Positions 12,701-24,260 of a stretch of 64,000 nucleotides of DNA are shown in pieces. Both the position numbers and the translations under genes were made by a program. The stretch comes from Acanthaster planci. Its lineage: Eukaryota > Echinodermata > Asteroidea > Valvatida > Acanthasteridae. Position 1 is the first letter of the stretch; each line of letters begins with the position of its first letter. Under the pieces are notes generated by a model, which worked only from the letters and a program-made list of their open reading frames with translations, was not told the origin of the DNA and did no database searches. The stretch lies in assembly GCF_001949145.1 (NCBI RefSeq), contig NW_019091461.1, positions 124,001 to 188,000 of the forward strand, read 5' to 3'.

Positions 12701-14308
12701 TGGTTATATAATACACCTGGGGAAAAACCTTGTCATTGTAAGCAGGAGAAACTGTACATTTGTGGACGAGAGGAAAAACACTGAATAAGCATTAATGACA
12801 ACAAAACTAACGTTTCAAATTAATCTTTATTAAATGGAAAAAAAAATTTTACAGCTTGATTTTTCAATCGTTTTTTTGTGTGTTTAAACACTATTAAACA
12901 AGGAAGACCCACACAAGGAAGACCCACACATCTTGAACGTGGATTGTGTCTAGGGTTACATGTAATGAAGTTTTCTAATCAAGCCATTTGTTATATCAGG
13001 TCTGATCGTAACTCAAGTAACAAATAACAGGATGCCTGGTCATTTGAAACAAATGCCTTCATTAAGGCAAATGATGTCTATGTAGGTCTATGCCTTTTGC
13101 CGATCACAAATACATGTATGCATGTACATGTTCACTGTAGACATGGCTTAAGTTATAGATGGCACATTTACACATTGCTAGGATGTAGGTTCTCACTTGA
13201 CCTACAATTTATTTCTCTTGGGTTAAGGTAAACACTACCCATCTTCTCCCCATCCACAGTGAAGTAGTGAATCTCATTTTGGGTAGTCAGTCCTCGGGGA
13301 GGGAGATAAGATCGCTTTACGTCTAATGTAAACTCTCGCTGAGCAATCGGCCCATAGCTAAGAGTAATCTCTATAGAGTTTGCCCGCTTGAGATCTGATG
13401 AGGTCTGATTCCTGGTTGAGGTTCATTGTTGGCTTGCTTTGTCTCGCAGGGATTTGATCCAGTCATTGCCAGATTGTTGTTACCTCATCATGTATGTAGG
13501 ATTCTCATCGTAACAATATTTTGTTTGCTCAAAATTGTGTGAAGCTTGATGAAATGTTGATATTGCCGTGGTCATTCTTACACACTGTTGACAAAAGCCT
13601 GACAGAATTGATCTATTTTATTCAAATGGCTGACTAAAAACTACTGTACGAGCATCCCATAGTCACTGAGTTACAAATACTTCATGCTACTGACGTGTAA
13701 CGGACAGAGACTTGAATCCTGGATGGAGCAAACATGTCCATGAAAGAGATTGTCGGGGCTCCGTCCCTGAACAAGACGGCCAACTTTTCACCAAGCAGTA
13801 ATCAATTTCCCTTGAGGTGATGCTCCGTGTACGTGGGCTTGTTTGTGTGTGTCTGACATAGAGGAGTAATTTTGGAAATCAGAAGCATATTTGCGCCTGT
13901 ACCAGGCACGCGTGGTGCCAACGGCACTCTATTGTCTCGCCAACTTCTCTATTTGTCATAGATGAGGGGGCGCTTTAATGCACGGAGGGAATTGTACTGA
14001 TGAGAAAACTGAGAAATGCGATTAACTCTAAGCTATGCTTTGGTTGGCATCTTGCCAAAATGTGGGAGAAAAATCAGAAAATATCGAAGTGCGAGGGCTG
14101 CTGAATTTATCCAATCACAGCATCCCCACATGCTGGTCTATTTATCATTGGGCTTACCTCGCATGTCACCTCGACATTTATTCTGAACCATATTTTCTCA
14201 TCTTCTCCTCGCATTCTCCTTAGAATCACGCTGCAACAGTTTCGGGAGCTGACCGCTGTGGACAGCAGCCTTCTTGCCTGGTTCGATGCCTTAGGGACGG
14301 TCTTCTAG
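3635..14308 (+). CDS. Membrane-anchored ZZ zinc-finger / EF-hand protein (11 coding exons)
   Basis: Exons: 3635-3776, 4501-4770, 5123-5193, 5818-5962, 6542-6607, 6779-6921, 7303-7399, 8156-8289, 8947-9074, 10122-10220, 14224-14308. All junctions are GT-AG, phases agree throughout, and the CDS is 1380 nt (459 residues plus stop). Residues 16-36 are a Gly/Ala-rich hydrophobic helix, read as a signal anchor. Residues 48-137 are a Ser/Arg/His-rich linker without a recognised fold. A ZZ zinc finger spans about 142-190. EF-hand-like units lie around 240-260 (degenerate), 282-293 (canonical), 318-329 (weaker) and 426-437 (degenerate), giving a calcineurin-B-like four-EF layout. The likely role is a Ca2+-responsive adaptor on a membrane facing the cytosol; that is inference. 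Related ZZ plus EF-hand proteins occur in fungi and invertebrates as unnamed proteins. The first ATG was chosen because it opens directly into the anchor; an upstream non-coding exon is possible. Confidence 0.85.
4501..4770 (+). CDS. ZZ/EF-hand gene, coding exon 2: low-complexity linker
   Basis: Residues 49-137 are rich in Ser, Arg, Gly and His and look disordered. An acidic/aromatic stretch near the end (YTDNQGLLHLLYNMAEDQS) may form a short helix just before the zinc finger. The acceptor follows a T-rich tract ending TTCAG and the donor is AAAAG|GTGCGA. No domain is recognised. Confidence 0.75.
5123..5962 (+). CDS. ZZ/EF-hand gene, coding exons 3-4: ZZ zinc finger
   Basis: Exon 3 (5123-5193) and exon 4 (5818-5962) together encode a ZZ domain. 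Visible ligands are C147 and C150 (CNQC), C162 and C165 (CANC), C171 and C174 (CERC), and His within H177/H180/H184. The family signature YDIC-x2-C and the HVFIKI end are present. ZZ domains bind two zinc ions and recognise N-terminal or histone-tail peptides. The intron falls between the first and second CxxC pairs. A Pro-rich segment (PIPPLANP) follows. Confidence 0.9.
6542..6921 (+). CDS. ZZ/EF-hand gene, coding exons 5-6: lead-in helix and degenerate EF-hand 1
   Basis: Exon 5 (6542-6607) encodes a basic helix (KELQRRRLTLDEMQRL). Exon 6 (6779-6921) encodes residues 233-279, which match the first EF-hand of calcineurin-B/NCS-like proteins in layout (EIEALFDQYRTLC, then a loop with few acidic ligands), so calcium binding by this unit is unlikely. 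Confidence 0.8.
7030..7157. mobile_element. Possible degraded fold-back element in intron 6
   Basis: The two ends look like imperfect inverted copies: cttaggccgtgtccgaaacg at the left, and the complement of a segment ending catccaggtctcttgtc at the right. Both inner edges carry an agagcta/tagctct motif. Divergence is high, so the call is weak. Confidence 0.35.
7303..8289 (+). CDS. ZZ/EF-hand gene, coding exons 7-8: EF-hands 2 and 3
   Basis: Exon 7 (7303-7399) carries a canonical loop, DANGDGYIDFEE, residues 282-293, with Asp/Asn/Asp at positions 1/3/5, Gly at 6, Ile at 8 and Glu at 12. Exon 8 (8156-8289) carries DLDGAGCVSRDN, residues 318-329. It keeps Asp at 1 and 3 and Gly at 6 but has Asn at 12, so it is a weaker or Mg2+-type site. 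The phase-1 junction at codon 312 (Tyr) joins them in frame. Confidence 0.88.
8947..14308 (+). CDS. ZZ/EF-hand gene, coding exons 9-11: Pro-rich insert and EF-hand 4
   Basis: Exon 9 (8947-9074) encodes a Pro/Thr-rich insert (residues 357-398) within the C-terminal EF lobe. Exons 10 (10122-10220) and 11 (14224-14308) encode a final EF-hand split across a 4-kb intron. Its loop NVDLDQRITLQQ has Asn/Asp/Asp at 1/3/5 but Gln at 12. The protein ends with a short hydrophobic tail (LLAWFDALGTVF) and a TAG at 14306. Confidence 0.82.
11400..11665 (+). mobile_element. tRNA-derived SINE-like element in intron 10
   Basis: A box-B-like sequence, GGGTTCGATTCCC, lies at 11477-11489, with a plausible A-box-like segment about 35 bp upstream (tgtgtaaagtgctcacctc). 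It is followed by ttctcccggttctccggttttcctccctc, a body sequence I recognise from SINEs of marine invertebrates. The 3' part runs to about 11665. The tRNA-like part is too diverged to be a functional tRNA. Exact ends and a target-site duplication were not resolved. Confidence 0.6.
12900..12929. repeat. Two-copy 15-bp tandem repeat
   Basis: The unit AAGGAAGACCCACAC occurs twice head to tail within intron 10. It is a simple local duplication. Confidence 0.9.
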
Positions 14309-14347
14309 CCACACACTGCCCCCCTGCCCTCAGAGCCTTCTTTTTAG

Positions 14348-14353
14348 ATTAAA
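14348..14353 (+). promoter_or_regulatory. Possible poly(A) signal, or a 3'-UTR splice donor, after the ZZ/EF-hand gene
   Basis: Forty bases past the stop codon is ATTAAA, a common variant poly(A) signal. It is followed immediately by G|GTAAGG, which is also a good 5' splice site. The transcript therefore either ends here or continues into a spliced 3'-UTR exon; sequence alone does not decide. Confidence 0.35.
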
Positions 14354-16742
14354 GGTAAGGCATATTTTGAATGAGTTATTCATAAGGCTTGCAAGATTGA
14401 TGTCGGCTGGCGTTGCAATGTCATTATCGGTACTAGGGCAGAAAGTGGGGAGTGTCGAAGTTTTTTCTGAGTGTGGTAGTCTCAAACCTGTTGGGAGCAC
14501 GTAACACTTGGTAACTTAAAGGGAAAATGGAGGCCATACTATTTGTATCATAATCTCTTTCTAATGTGAATAGTTGTCACAGTTACTTTATCTCATGCTG
14601 TATAATTCATCTCAGTATACTCTCTATGCATTTCCTGTCCTGAGGCATTTCAGAAAAATAAGTTTTTCCCTTCAATCCATGTTTGAATAGAATGAGAGTA
14701 TAAAGTCACAGCTAGGCAGGATGTGTGGATTAAGTGATTTCAAAACTTGTGAAAAAACAAATAGTTTAAATGATGACTGTCCCCCTTACAACCAGAGAGC
14801 ACTAACAGAGGAATATAGAAAAGACAAGTCAAGCAGGTTCAGGTGTTTATCTTGCCAATTTTCATTAATAATAATAGTAAAAATAGTACAGGTTTTATGT
14901 AGTGCCCTCACACTAATGTCTCAAAATGCTTCACAGTATGACCAAATGTACATCAGTAAGAAAGAGATGAAAGCAATTTTATAAATAAATGGAAATGATT
15001 TTAAAAAGTGAGTCTTTAAGCTAGATTTAAACATAGATTTAAAGTCATCGTCCGTTTTTTTTTTCTGAGTGGTACATTGCGTTCGTGTGAGTGTAAGTGC
15101 CTGAAGGGCAGAAATCTACAACCGCAATGCGAGACTGAACTGAACAAAACTACCAACCTCTTCGCAAGGAAGAAGGGAAGCCATGGGTGTTGCATGGGGG
15201 GTAGGAAGAGGTGTCTAACTTCCAGAGTGTACCTCTCCGTCTGCCAACGTTTCTTTCTTATCAGTAGACAAAATCCTCCTGACATCATATTCTCTGCTTC
15301 ATACTTGTATCAAATTATGGTTGAGCATTGCATACAGATGCACATGTGTATACTGTTTGAGTTCACAATCAAACTGCTATTTATACCTCTTTATCACGAC
15401 AGAAAGTGTATGTTGAGCCCTTTGATTCTAGTGGGAGTTTCCCGTTGTTAAAGCTGGTGAAACCTGTTGTTCTTTCTTCATACTACATTTTGCATTTATA
15501 TTGGTGGTAATTAAATATCTTTTGTCACAAGCCTGCAAAAATGGCTGAAAATCTCAATCGGACATTTCTGCTCCATGAAGTACTTTTGATTTGCTAACGT
15601 CAACTCAGTCTAGCCTCCTAACAGCTTAAAAGGTTTTACTTTCTAAAGCAGGAGAATAATGGAACTGACCAATATAACTAGGAACACAATTTAATTTCTC
15701 TTTGTCAAATAAACAACCCTTCATTCCTGGCCTTATCAGAGTGACAGCTTTGTTGTTACAGGGAAAGTACATGTACAGTACAAATCCCTGCACCTCAAGG
15801 GAGTCATTCATAAAATCAGCCTTCCTGCTTTGCCTATAAATTGTCTTAATGGGACTTCAGATCTGATGGGGGCTGTAGTGCATGGATGACGTAAAGGGAT
15901 TGGCAGGAGTGACGAGACCAAGTAATCACTGCTGCTGTCCCAAGAGGTAGGCCTACTGTACCAAGTTGGAAACTACCATACAAAACCAAATCATATACTC
16001 TGGCTGTTCTTGTTGTTGATCTCGGACAAGGTGTAAATCAAAGTATTCATAAATTGTGTCAGAGTGAGCAGTTTGAAATGCTTGAAGCTTGAACAAAAAT
16101 TACAGGGAGATATCCTTGAAGAGAAAGATACGGGTGATTATCTTCTTTTGTTTTTAGTTTATTATTTTTCCATCTCCATGTATTAAGGAACAAAGTTTTT
16201 ATATAGTTATTCTCATGACGAGTCAGAAGTCAAAGTACATTGTACGAGTGGCTTTGTACACGTGCACATAGAAGATATACCAGTATGGCAATACATGTAC
16301 ATTGTGAAGAGTGAAATTTAGACTGTACGGAAGGTTGAACAAAAAAAAGTGTCGTTTGTTTTTCATAGTCTGCGTGTGAAATAGGCCCTATTAAAATCAG
16401 TGGAATGCATCAAATAGTCAAAGAAAAATGAAAACTGTGTTAAGGTAAAAACGGAAGCATCTGAGCTGAGTGAGATATATTAAGCGCATGAATATAATGA
16501 AAGCCTTGTGTTCAGAGACTAGAACTGTTCAGGAAGTGTAACGCCTGGGAAAAAACACCAATGAGATGGTTGCAAGGACTGTAGGACAAATGGAAGGTGT
16601 CATTTATAGACCTTTCTGTCTACTTCATAGTTGAACTTTTTGCCTACCAGAGGTCCCTTAACTTTGGCTGGCCATTTGTATAAAGACGCTCAAGAAAAAT
16701 TTCAAAAGTATCATAAATTCTCACAACAGCAAATGACAAATA

Positions 16743-16971
16743 TACTACTCAAACAAGTTTAGGACCACTTTTTATTTTGTGTGTACTTGTTTATACAAGA
16801 TATTTCACTGCTGAAAATGTGCATTTGATGCTGTGCAACATTTTTTAATTTTTTATTCCAATGAGAACACCATGTAAACAAACAAAAAATGAAAGAACTA
16901 GACCTCACTCATTGCTTGGAAAAAAATTACAAGTTAATAAAAAAGTGGTCCTTAACTTTTTATGAGTAGTG
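16743..16971. mobile_element. Tc1/mariner-type MITE with TA duplication
   Basis: The terminal inverted repeats are tactactcaaacaagttta at the left and the complement of aactttttatgagtagtg at the right, continuing into aggaccactttt / aaaagtggtcct. The element is flanked by TA on both sides (16741-16742 and 16972-16973), the target duplication of Tc1/mariner transposases. It is 229 bp with no coding capacity, so it was moved in trans. Confidence 0.85.
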
Positions 16972-19158
16972 TATTAAAGTAATCAGTGGCAATACCCCAA
17001 GTTTATACTAATGGGGGTAAACTTGGAACAGTGCTGAGTTAAAAACACACCTGCTACTAAAAAGGATGGTAGGTTTGGAGGATTTGACTACCCTTACGGA
17101 GAGTAGGCAATTATGAAAAGGGGCTGTTCCAGTTCCTCAGATGATTGCGTTTGCCTTCAGCAAAGTGAAAATCTATAGTGTAATTTGACAGTCGGGATTG
17201 CATTAGAAGACATTATTGTGGTGGCACAACACATGTGAGCAGGTGGGGCACGGACCGTTATATGCGTCTTGGACCTACAGGGTGTTGCCATTTGCCAAAA
17301 GCATGCTCATTTCAAGCTTAAGAATGTGCAGGTGGCTGCAATGCCACTGCAGTTATGGTGTCTCCTCAGATATAGGCTTGTCTGGTACCCAGCCTCATAC
17401 TTTCAGATCCTGTCATATTCGTCTGTGTGTGTGTTTGTGCAGTTGACTGAGCTTGGCTGAGTTCATCTATTATTGACCACATATGCCCTCGGCTTTCGGC
17501 GGACAGCTGTGTCTAGTCACCGTGTCACCAGTTATGACAGCATAGGATAGATTAGCTGCATTATGGTGATCAGATTGTGTCTGAGCTCACTTAATGTATC
17601 CTAGTGGCATCTCATGTTGAAATGGATAGTGGTTCATTTTGGATAGTCAGTAGAAATAGCTGAAAATCTAGGTACTGGATTTTGATGTAAGGAAAGTGAC
17701 GTGTGTTAAATTAACAAGGGAACTTTATTAACCCACATTTCCACTCACGGTAAAAATGTGTACTTTTCACACAGTCTCAGACTAAAAGGTGTATATACTG
17801 ACTTCGGGCATTTCTCAATCAAGATATAATATGGGGTTGCATAAAGGCAAGCTCCAACTTGATAGCTGTGTAAATGTGAATACAAATTGTTGACATTATG
17901 GCTGGTCAAATTTAGGAAGGCTGCTCACGTTTTAGCTTCAGCAAATTTCATTGTGATTTTTGTGAACTTCAAAGTTGCTCAGCATTCACATTCGAGTGAA
18001 GCCGGAATTGGCTGCAATGTCAGACATTTTTTGTCAAACCTGTATATTGTCATCAATACTCCTTGCACTTTGCCGATTCTCAATTGCGGCAGTTGATAAA
18101 TTAACAGTTGAATTCAGGGAAGGTAACATGAAACCTAATACATTAATTTCTTCATTTACTTCATTTGATATTATTGACATCACTTGTTATCAGGAAAGTA
18201 ACACTCAATTAAATTATTTGTTCTTAACTTATTTTCATCCTTGTTTCTTTAACTCAAGGCTTGAAACAAGCTGTCTTTTTTCCTCTAAACCTTCATAAAT
18301 AACTTCTTTTAGTGTGAATTATAAGATGAAAGTTTCGTAGTTGTGGAGTTTAGATATTTCATCCTGTGGGGACATTGTACTTTTTACCAGTGAATGGTAC
18401 CTCGATTATTTCAAGCCCTAATTTCTTGTTGTTTGTTTTATCAACAATCATTTCATTAACCAGAAGTGTAAAATAAATGTATGCCCATGGCTGGCTGTCC
18501 TCTGTAGCTGGCTTGTTAGACGTCAGAGTAAATGCCAGGCTTTGACTTTTGGCCAGGCATTCAGAGTGACTTGACTGATATTCATTATTCAGTAAGCCAT
18601 TGTGAGTGGCAGAACTGAGCAGGCATGCACATCATAGCCTTTTGATTATGTTAATTTCATAGCCAGAATGAACAAATGGAAGAGAAAAAAAGGGAACTTA
18701 ACATACAAATGGAACAAAAAAACAAAGAAATGAAATTCTACGTCCCTTTTGTGAATGTTGCTTGTACAGAACTCAGGGTTATTTTGACATTTGAATTTCA
18801 TCATTAACCCATAACCCATTCAAATCCATCATTTTTGCAAATATTTATTTTGTTTTTCATTCACCAGGACTAATGCCAGTTGCCAAGGAAACCCACTGCA
18901 TGCTGTTACCATGGAAATATGAAAATGACTGCACAACTAATCTCCACGGCAATTAATAATTAATGAGCTTTATTTATACCAATATGTAAACATGCAGAAT
19001 GAAGAATACTATGCACTTTAATAAATTCATATTGTAAGCATTATTGTTACGTTTCACTAGTTAACTCATCCATGAATTTGTTTTCAGTTGGGGATTAAGG
19101 GAAAACATCATCCATTGTAAATTTTGGGCTACAGAAGTTGAGGATTAGTTCCTCATCT

Positions 19159-19393
19159 GGGCCCAATTTCATGGCGCTGCTTACCGCAAGCAAAAAATGT
19201 GGGCTTATGGGGAATGTATTTCACAGGTTAGCGAGGAATTTGGGCTTGTGCGCATGCGTACATCCCGTAACTAAGGATTCTGTGCTGAGGTGCTAAGCTT
19301 TTAAGCACAGAATTTTTCTGCTAGCACAGTAAGTGCAGAATGGAGATCGTAAGCGCAGAATTCTGCGGTAAGCAACGCCATGAAATTGGGCCC
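19159..19393. mobile_element. 235-bp inverted-repeat element (GGGCCCAATTTCATGGCG family)
   Basis: The left end gggcccaatttcatggcg and the right end cgccatgaaattgggccc are perfect inverted repeats of 18 bp. The match continues with a small interruption into gcttaccgcaag versus its partner tgcggtaagc. The interior repeats short gcacagaat/gcagaat motifs. There is no open reading frame, which fits a non-autonomous DNA element. Confidence 0.85.
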
Positions 19394-19786
19394 CGTTGGT
19401 CTGAAAAAAAAAGATCATGCAGCATATCGGAAGAGCAATTTTCATTTTTTACTTTTGATCTTGTTACACTTATTGTGTGTAACGGACAACATTGTAACTC
19501 ACTTTCTTACACTGCACTGAAACACAGACCAATGTCTTTGTCCTGCTTTATGGACATATGAACAGTATGGACAGTATGAAGTTTGTTATAAGAAGAAGGT
19601 TTCATTTCAAATGTGTGTGATCCAAATTGGACCAAAGGAATGAGAAAGAAACATGCTTTGTACTTGTACGTTTTATTTTATTGCAGGTTTTTCCGTTCAG
19701 TTGGCTTTACTGGACAACAGCCATGATGCCAATATTGTGCAATAACGAATCATGTTTCGGAGGAAAGTGTTCAAATTTGCAGTGTT

Positions 19787-19918
19787 GAGTCCATCACAAG
19801 TCCCTTCATGAATCCTGTTACGAGTCAGTTCACAAGACCAGTCATAGGAAGCAGGGTAAACAATCACAAAGAATGCTTTTGTCAAAGTTCATTTAAAATA
19901 GCTTGTGACCCGGCTTAA
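19787..19918 (+). repeat. Dispersed repeat family R1, copy 1
   Basis: This copy contains the shared landmarks tccatcacaagtcc near the start, aatgcttttgtcaaagttcatt in the middle and agcttgtgacccggctta at the end. The same order occurs at 20962-21110, and inverted at 60741-60925. Confidence 0.65.
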
Positions 19919-20961
19919 CCACTTCTCAGTGTTATTCTGCATTGCACTTGTCCAGTGTGGTGTGGGTTTTTGCTGAAAATACCAATCTTTTCAAAACTAC
20001 AAGGTACCGTGCCACAACCACAGCCCACCAGCCAATGCTGACCCCTGGAGGTGGTTTAAGATTTGTGCGACATTTTTACATGTTTTAAGGCATCAACACT
20101 CTTTCCAAATTCTAAAACTGTGTCAGGGAGTGACGTTTGTTACAACAGCCGACCATGGCCCAAGGCTGCTTGAGGGCCACACACACACCCAATCTCGAAC
20201 GGACTATCTCGAGCCTCTTTGTGTGCACAAACTTGCAGGGACTTGTGATGGAGTCATCTGCAACACTGCTCATTTATATAATGCGCACAAACCAGTGAGC
20301 CAGTTGGGTATTCCAGCAGCACATGCCCAAAATGAAGTGTGCCTGCGGTCATTTGGACATGCGCGCCGGGACTGCCCTGGCCGTGCAGCCCAACGCAGAC
20401 TTGCGCATGCGCGTGCATTGTTCCCGAAAGACCTTGCTTTTCTTGCTAATTGAATCCATCATAAGTAAGATCTTTGAGCAATGGGGGAAGAGGGTAGGGT
20501 AAGATCGGGAAGGAGGGAGTGAGATGAGCCTGTATTTCTTTTACGACAATGGGTTTTCCCTCAGGGAAGTTATACTTACAATGGCCAGTCTACATTTAAC
20601 AGCCAGTGAGGGTGTAGAAATTAAAGAGTCTGATCTATACATGTTTATATTAAAACTTTTCTGGATCAGCTGTTCAGTTGCACTGAAGTGTACATAATCT
20701 CTTAAAATGCAGTTGACTAATAGTAGAGCACAAAACGGGCCCTAACAGAGTCCAGAAATCGGCTTTTCATCTTTCATATATCACAAAGGCTGTCGTATGA
20801 AGATTGTAAAATTCTCTGATGAAAACTATTGTATAAATTTAGTGTTCATGAAAATGCATGTAAGACTGATGTGTCCTTTGTTCAGTCTTCAAGAGTGTTC
20901 ACCTTTATTGGGATGATTAGCTTGTAACTGTCAAGACAGAGAGTGGCAGGACTGTTATCCG

Positions 20962-21110
20962 GTCCATCACAAGACCTCCTCATAAGTCCAGTTACAAGAA
21001 ACAGAATGAAAAATGGCAAGGGGATGCTTTTGCCACAGATCACTTGAATAGCTTGTAACTTGGCTTAAGACTGGATGACTTGTGATGGTGGACTCGCAGG
21101 GACTCGTGAG
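20962..21110 (+). repeat. Dispersed repeat family R1, copy 2
   Basis: It opens with gtccatcacaag. It continues with gatgcttttgccacagatca and agcttgtaacttggctta, then gacttgtgatggtggactcg. The starting ccatcacaag and the late cttgtgatgg are inverted copies of each other, so the family may be a fold-back DNA element. Confidence 0.65.
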
Positions 21111-24053
21111 AATTTCTGACGGTCAGACTACAGTCCTATGCATTAATAAATCTTGCAGACTCCTACAAGGCCTTTCAGTGGATTTCAATATACCTGGGAT
21201 GGGTGAACAGTTCAGGTAAACAGTCAGAAGATGGCTGATGTCAAATGAAGATGTCTTCTGCCGCTGTAGTACAGCACTGTCCAGTTGGGCGGCAAACTTG
21301 AAAGCTTGAAAATTTGGCATCCATTAAATGAACACACAGCCACACGTACAGGAAACCTATGCTCAGTGCACGATAAACTGTAATTACAAGATAACTGCAG
21401 ACAAATAGTATAATATTGAAGACAGTGGAGTTCTTTGCAATCTCCTCTCCATTCATACAGCTACAACATTTAGTACTCTGTGCAAGGTTGAAATTCACGC
21501 TGAGTAGTCGGTAATATGAACTGCCTTGGATTGGTTAATGCAGTTGTGCTAATGTTACGTACATGTACGCGTACATCTGCACAAAACAGCGCTTAGACTT
21601 TCTAGCTTTTATGGTGCTATTACAGTCTGTATTTCTGATCACTATCTGCTATGTACCTGAGTATTCCCCTCACCTGCAAGAGAGAGGCTGGTAGGCCAGT
21701 GTTTCAAGTGGACACCTGGCGTCCACTCAGAGATGGTCTATTCCAGTGAAAAGTGGTTGGATGTGCTCCCGCTCCATGCCGTACTCTGCATTCGCTGCCA
21801 CAGGATATTTTTGTTGCTCATTCCTGCACAGAGCCTAGTACCTTCGCATTGTAAGTGTGTGTGTTAAAATTGTTACTGGATTGTTACTAGACCAAAGTAA
21901 AGACATTTAACAAATATGTGCAGAACCCAAACATGCATTGCCTACTGCACAGACTGCCACTTGAATGTAAAAATGCCAGCCTCAATTACCTGTGCTGTGA
22001 TGGTGACTTCCTCTTGTTATCTTTCAAGCAAGCCAAGCAAAATGACTTTGTTTATTTTGTCACCATCTCCCTCCTGTGTATTGAGCTGCAGGTGAATCCA
22101 ACACACATAAAAATCCCTTAGGAAAGTGACCCGTGATTCCTTACTTGCCCCTATGCTGCATCCTTCATATTAAGAATCTTAACAGTGAGATTGGATACAG
22201 TTTCAGTGAGTCACCGGTACCCAGCCATTGATCGGTAACAAGTTCACACCTGGCTGTTGGCCCGCTTCAAAAGGATTTTAAAGAGGCGAGGGGAAGTCAT
22301 TAGATCTCTGGCGTGAGTTACATTTATCAGATATCTCGAGTACCATAGCAAGTTATTATGTATATGCCATAGTGACTTAAAATTTTGATCTCATATTTGT
22401 GGGTTATTTTTTCAGCTTTCAGCTTTTTTTGGCAAAATTTTTTTGCCAGAGAAAGATGTGTGCATGCCTGACTTGGTCTCATTTGGTTTAGGCTGGGTAA
22501 AATATGTTGTTTTTGTCTTTCAAATTTGTTTTTATTCTGACACAGATGTGCTGCGAAAAGGATTGTAAGCTGTGTCGTGATCAATTATAAGGAACCGTAT
22601 ATGTACATGAGAATTTGCTAAGTTGATACTTATTAATCTGTGGAGTATCTTTTCCCACTTCCTCATTGGCAAAGAAGAGAGAGTGGTAAGAAATTTTCAA
22701 GCAGGCTTGAGCACACAGCTTGGATGCACTCAAAAAGTGTGCATTCCAACAGAAACTTCTTGTGCATACTTGCTACAACCAGCATCAAACATGTATGAAC
22801 CTTTGTGGCACACACTTGCGGAATTTCCTTTATTAAATGGGACCACATTGCCACATAAAAATAAACCAACTGTTGTTCCTGCACGGAGTGGATTGTCCCC
22901 TGACCAAAATTAGATGCCATCACTGAGGATGTTACTTGCTTTTGTTAGTGTCATGTGGTCTTGCTCATGTTCGTTTGACACGTACCTTTAAGAAGGGGTG
23001 CAAACTCTGCTCGAAGAGGTCCCACCTCTGTAATGGACTCTAAGTTTGGTCGTTGGCTAGGTCTTCCTGTGTATACATATGTATACATGCGTTATGTACT
23101 CCCCTCCTTGAGTAATTCCTCTAGGCACCTGTAAGGCATCCAGACAGGTGGCTGTTTTTGAATAACAAGCCTGTGGAGATTGATCCGGATGCATGACTTG
23201 GTGGCCCCGCTCCTGCATTTGTACCACCACTAATTGTGTATCTCTGATGCAGAATCCATTGGATACAGCATCAGCCTTTGGCGAGTTGGGCCGTGGAGGG
23301 AATGCCAAGTTTAGCAGTGCTGGCAGTCTCTTGGTATTGATTAGAATACTCGGGCAACTAGAGAATGTATAGTGCTGAAGATATAAGGGGCATGCTTTCA
23401 CATGTTTTATTTGAACTGGCCTCCTGTTTTTCACATAGTCTTGTTCTTTGAATTGTAAAGACACCAGAACTATTGAAAGATATTATGCCAGATGTACAAT
23501 ATTTTGCAATTCCCCTTGAAATTCCTCGTGCTCTGCTGCTGCACGACACCCAGTAAAGTTGGGGGAAAAATCCAGAAATTATTTTGAGCATTCTTTGAAC
23601 TCCAAAGAAAACTTATTTGAGGGTGATTTATAGAAAGCTATGGTTTGTTTTTGGAAGGGTTGTCTCAATTATAATTTACAAAGAAGGTAAGTAAAAACAG
23701 AAAACAATGAAACTAGTTTAAGTACTGTACCTGCCATCTTAAATTGGCTATTTTAAGTATTTGGGGCACTTGACACAGCCCCTAAAGGGGAGATTTCCTC
23801 TCAGTACTATCTTTTACTATCCATTGCTATCCTTCCTGTTTGTTCCTCTTCTTTCAGCCATGCCCATGCAGGAGCAAACGACCCAGTATTTAGGCCCAGG
23901 AGGTTATTAGAGACAGCTGGCAATTCAGCATAGAAACGACCTTGATTTGCATGCTAACAAATCAAAACACATAGATCATTACATTTAAAGGAAATACACT
24001 GCAACATCGTTAGGAGATTACACAAAAAAAACCAGATACACTGTATGTTTTTG

Positions 24054-24260
24054 TACAGGGTGTCTACATAAAAAGTATACCGAGATGAAAATTACTGTAA
24101 TAGCAAAACTACTTTATATATGGGAAAGAGAAATATATCTCTAGAAAGGGCAGGATGCCCTCTTTGCAATGGTATACAGCTTGTGATGTTATTGACACAG
24201 GTGAGTGAATAAACTAGACCAATGTTAAGGGAACTGAAATCGGCACTGTGACACCCTGTA
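24054..24260. mobile_element. MITE with CAGGGTGTC termini
   Basis: Nine-base terminal inverted repeats (CAGGGTGTC ... GACACCCTG) are each flanked by TA, fitting a TA target duplication and an IS630/Tc1/mariner-type ancestry. The interior is A/T-rich and non-coding. Arms beyond the termini do not pair well. Confidence 0.6.

Noticed and set aside
22623-22913. Overlapping 96-codon plus and 86-codon minus frames
   Set aside because: No domain or family features; chance frames in A/T-moderate sequence.
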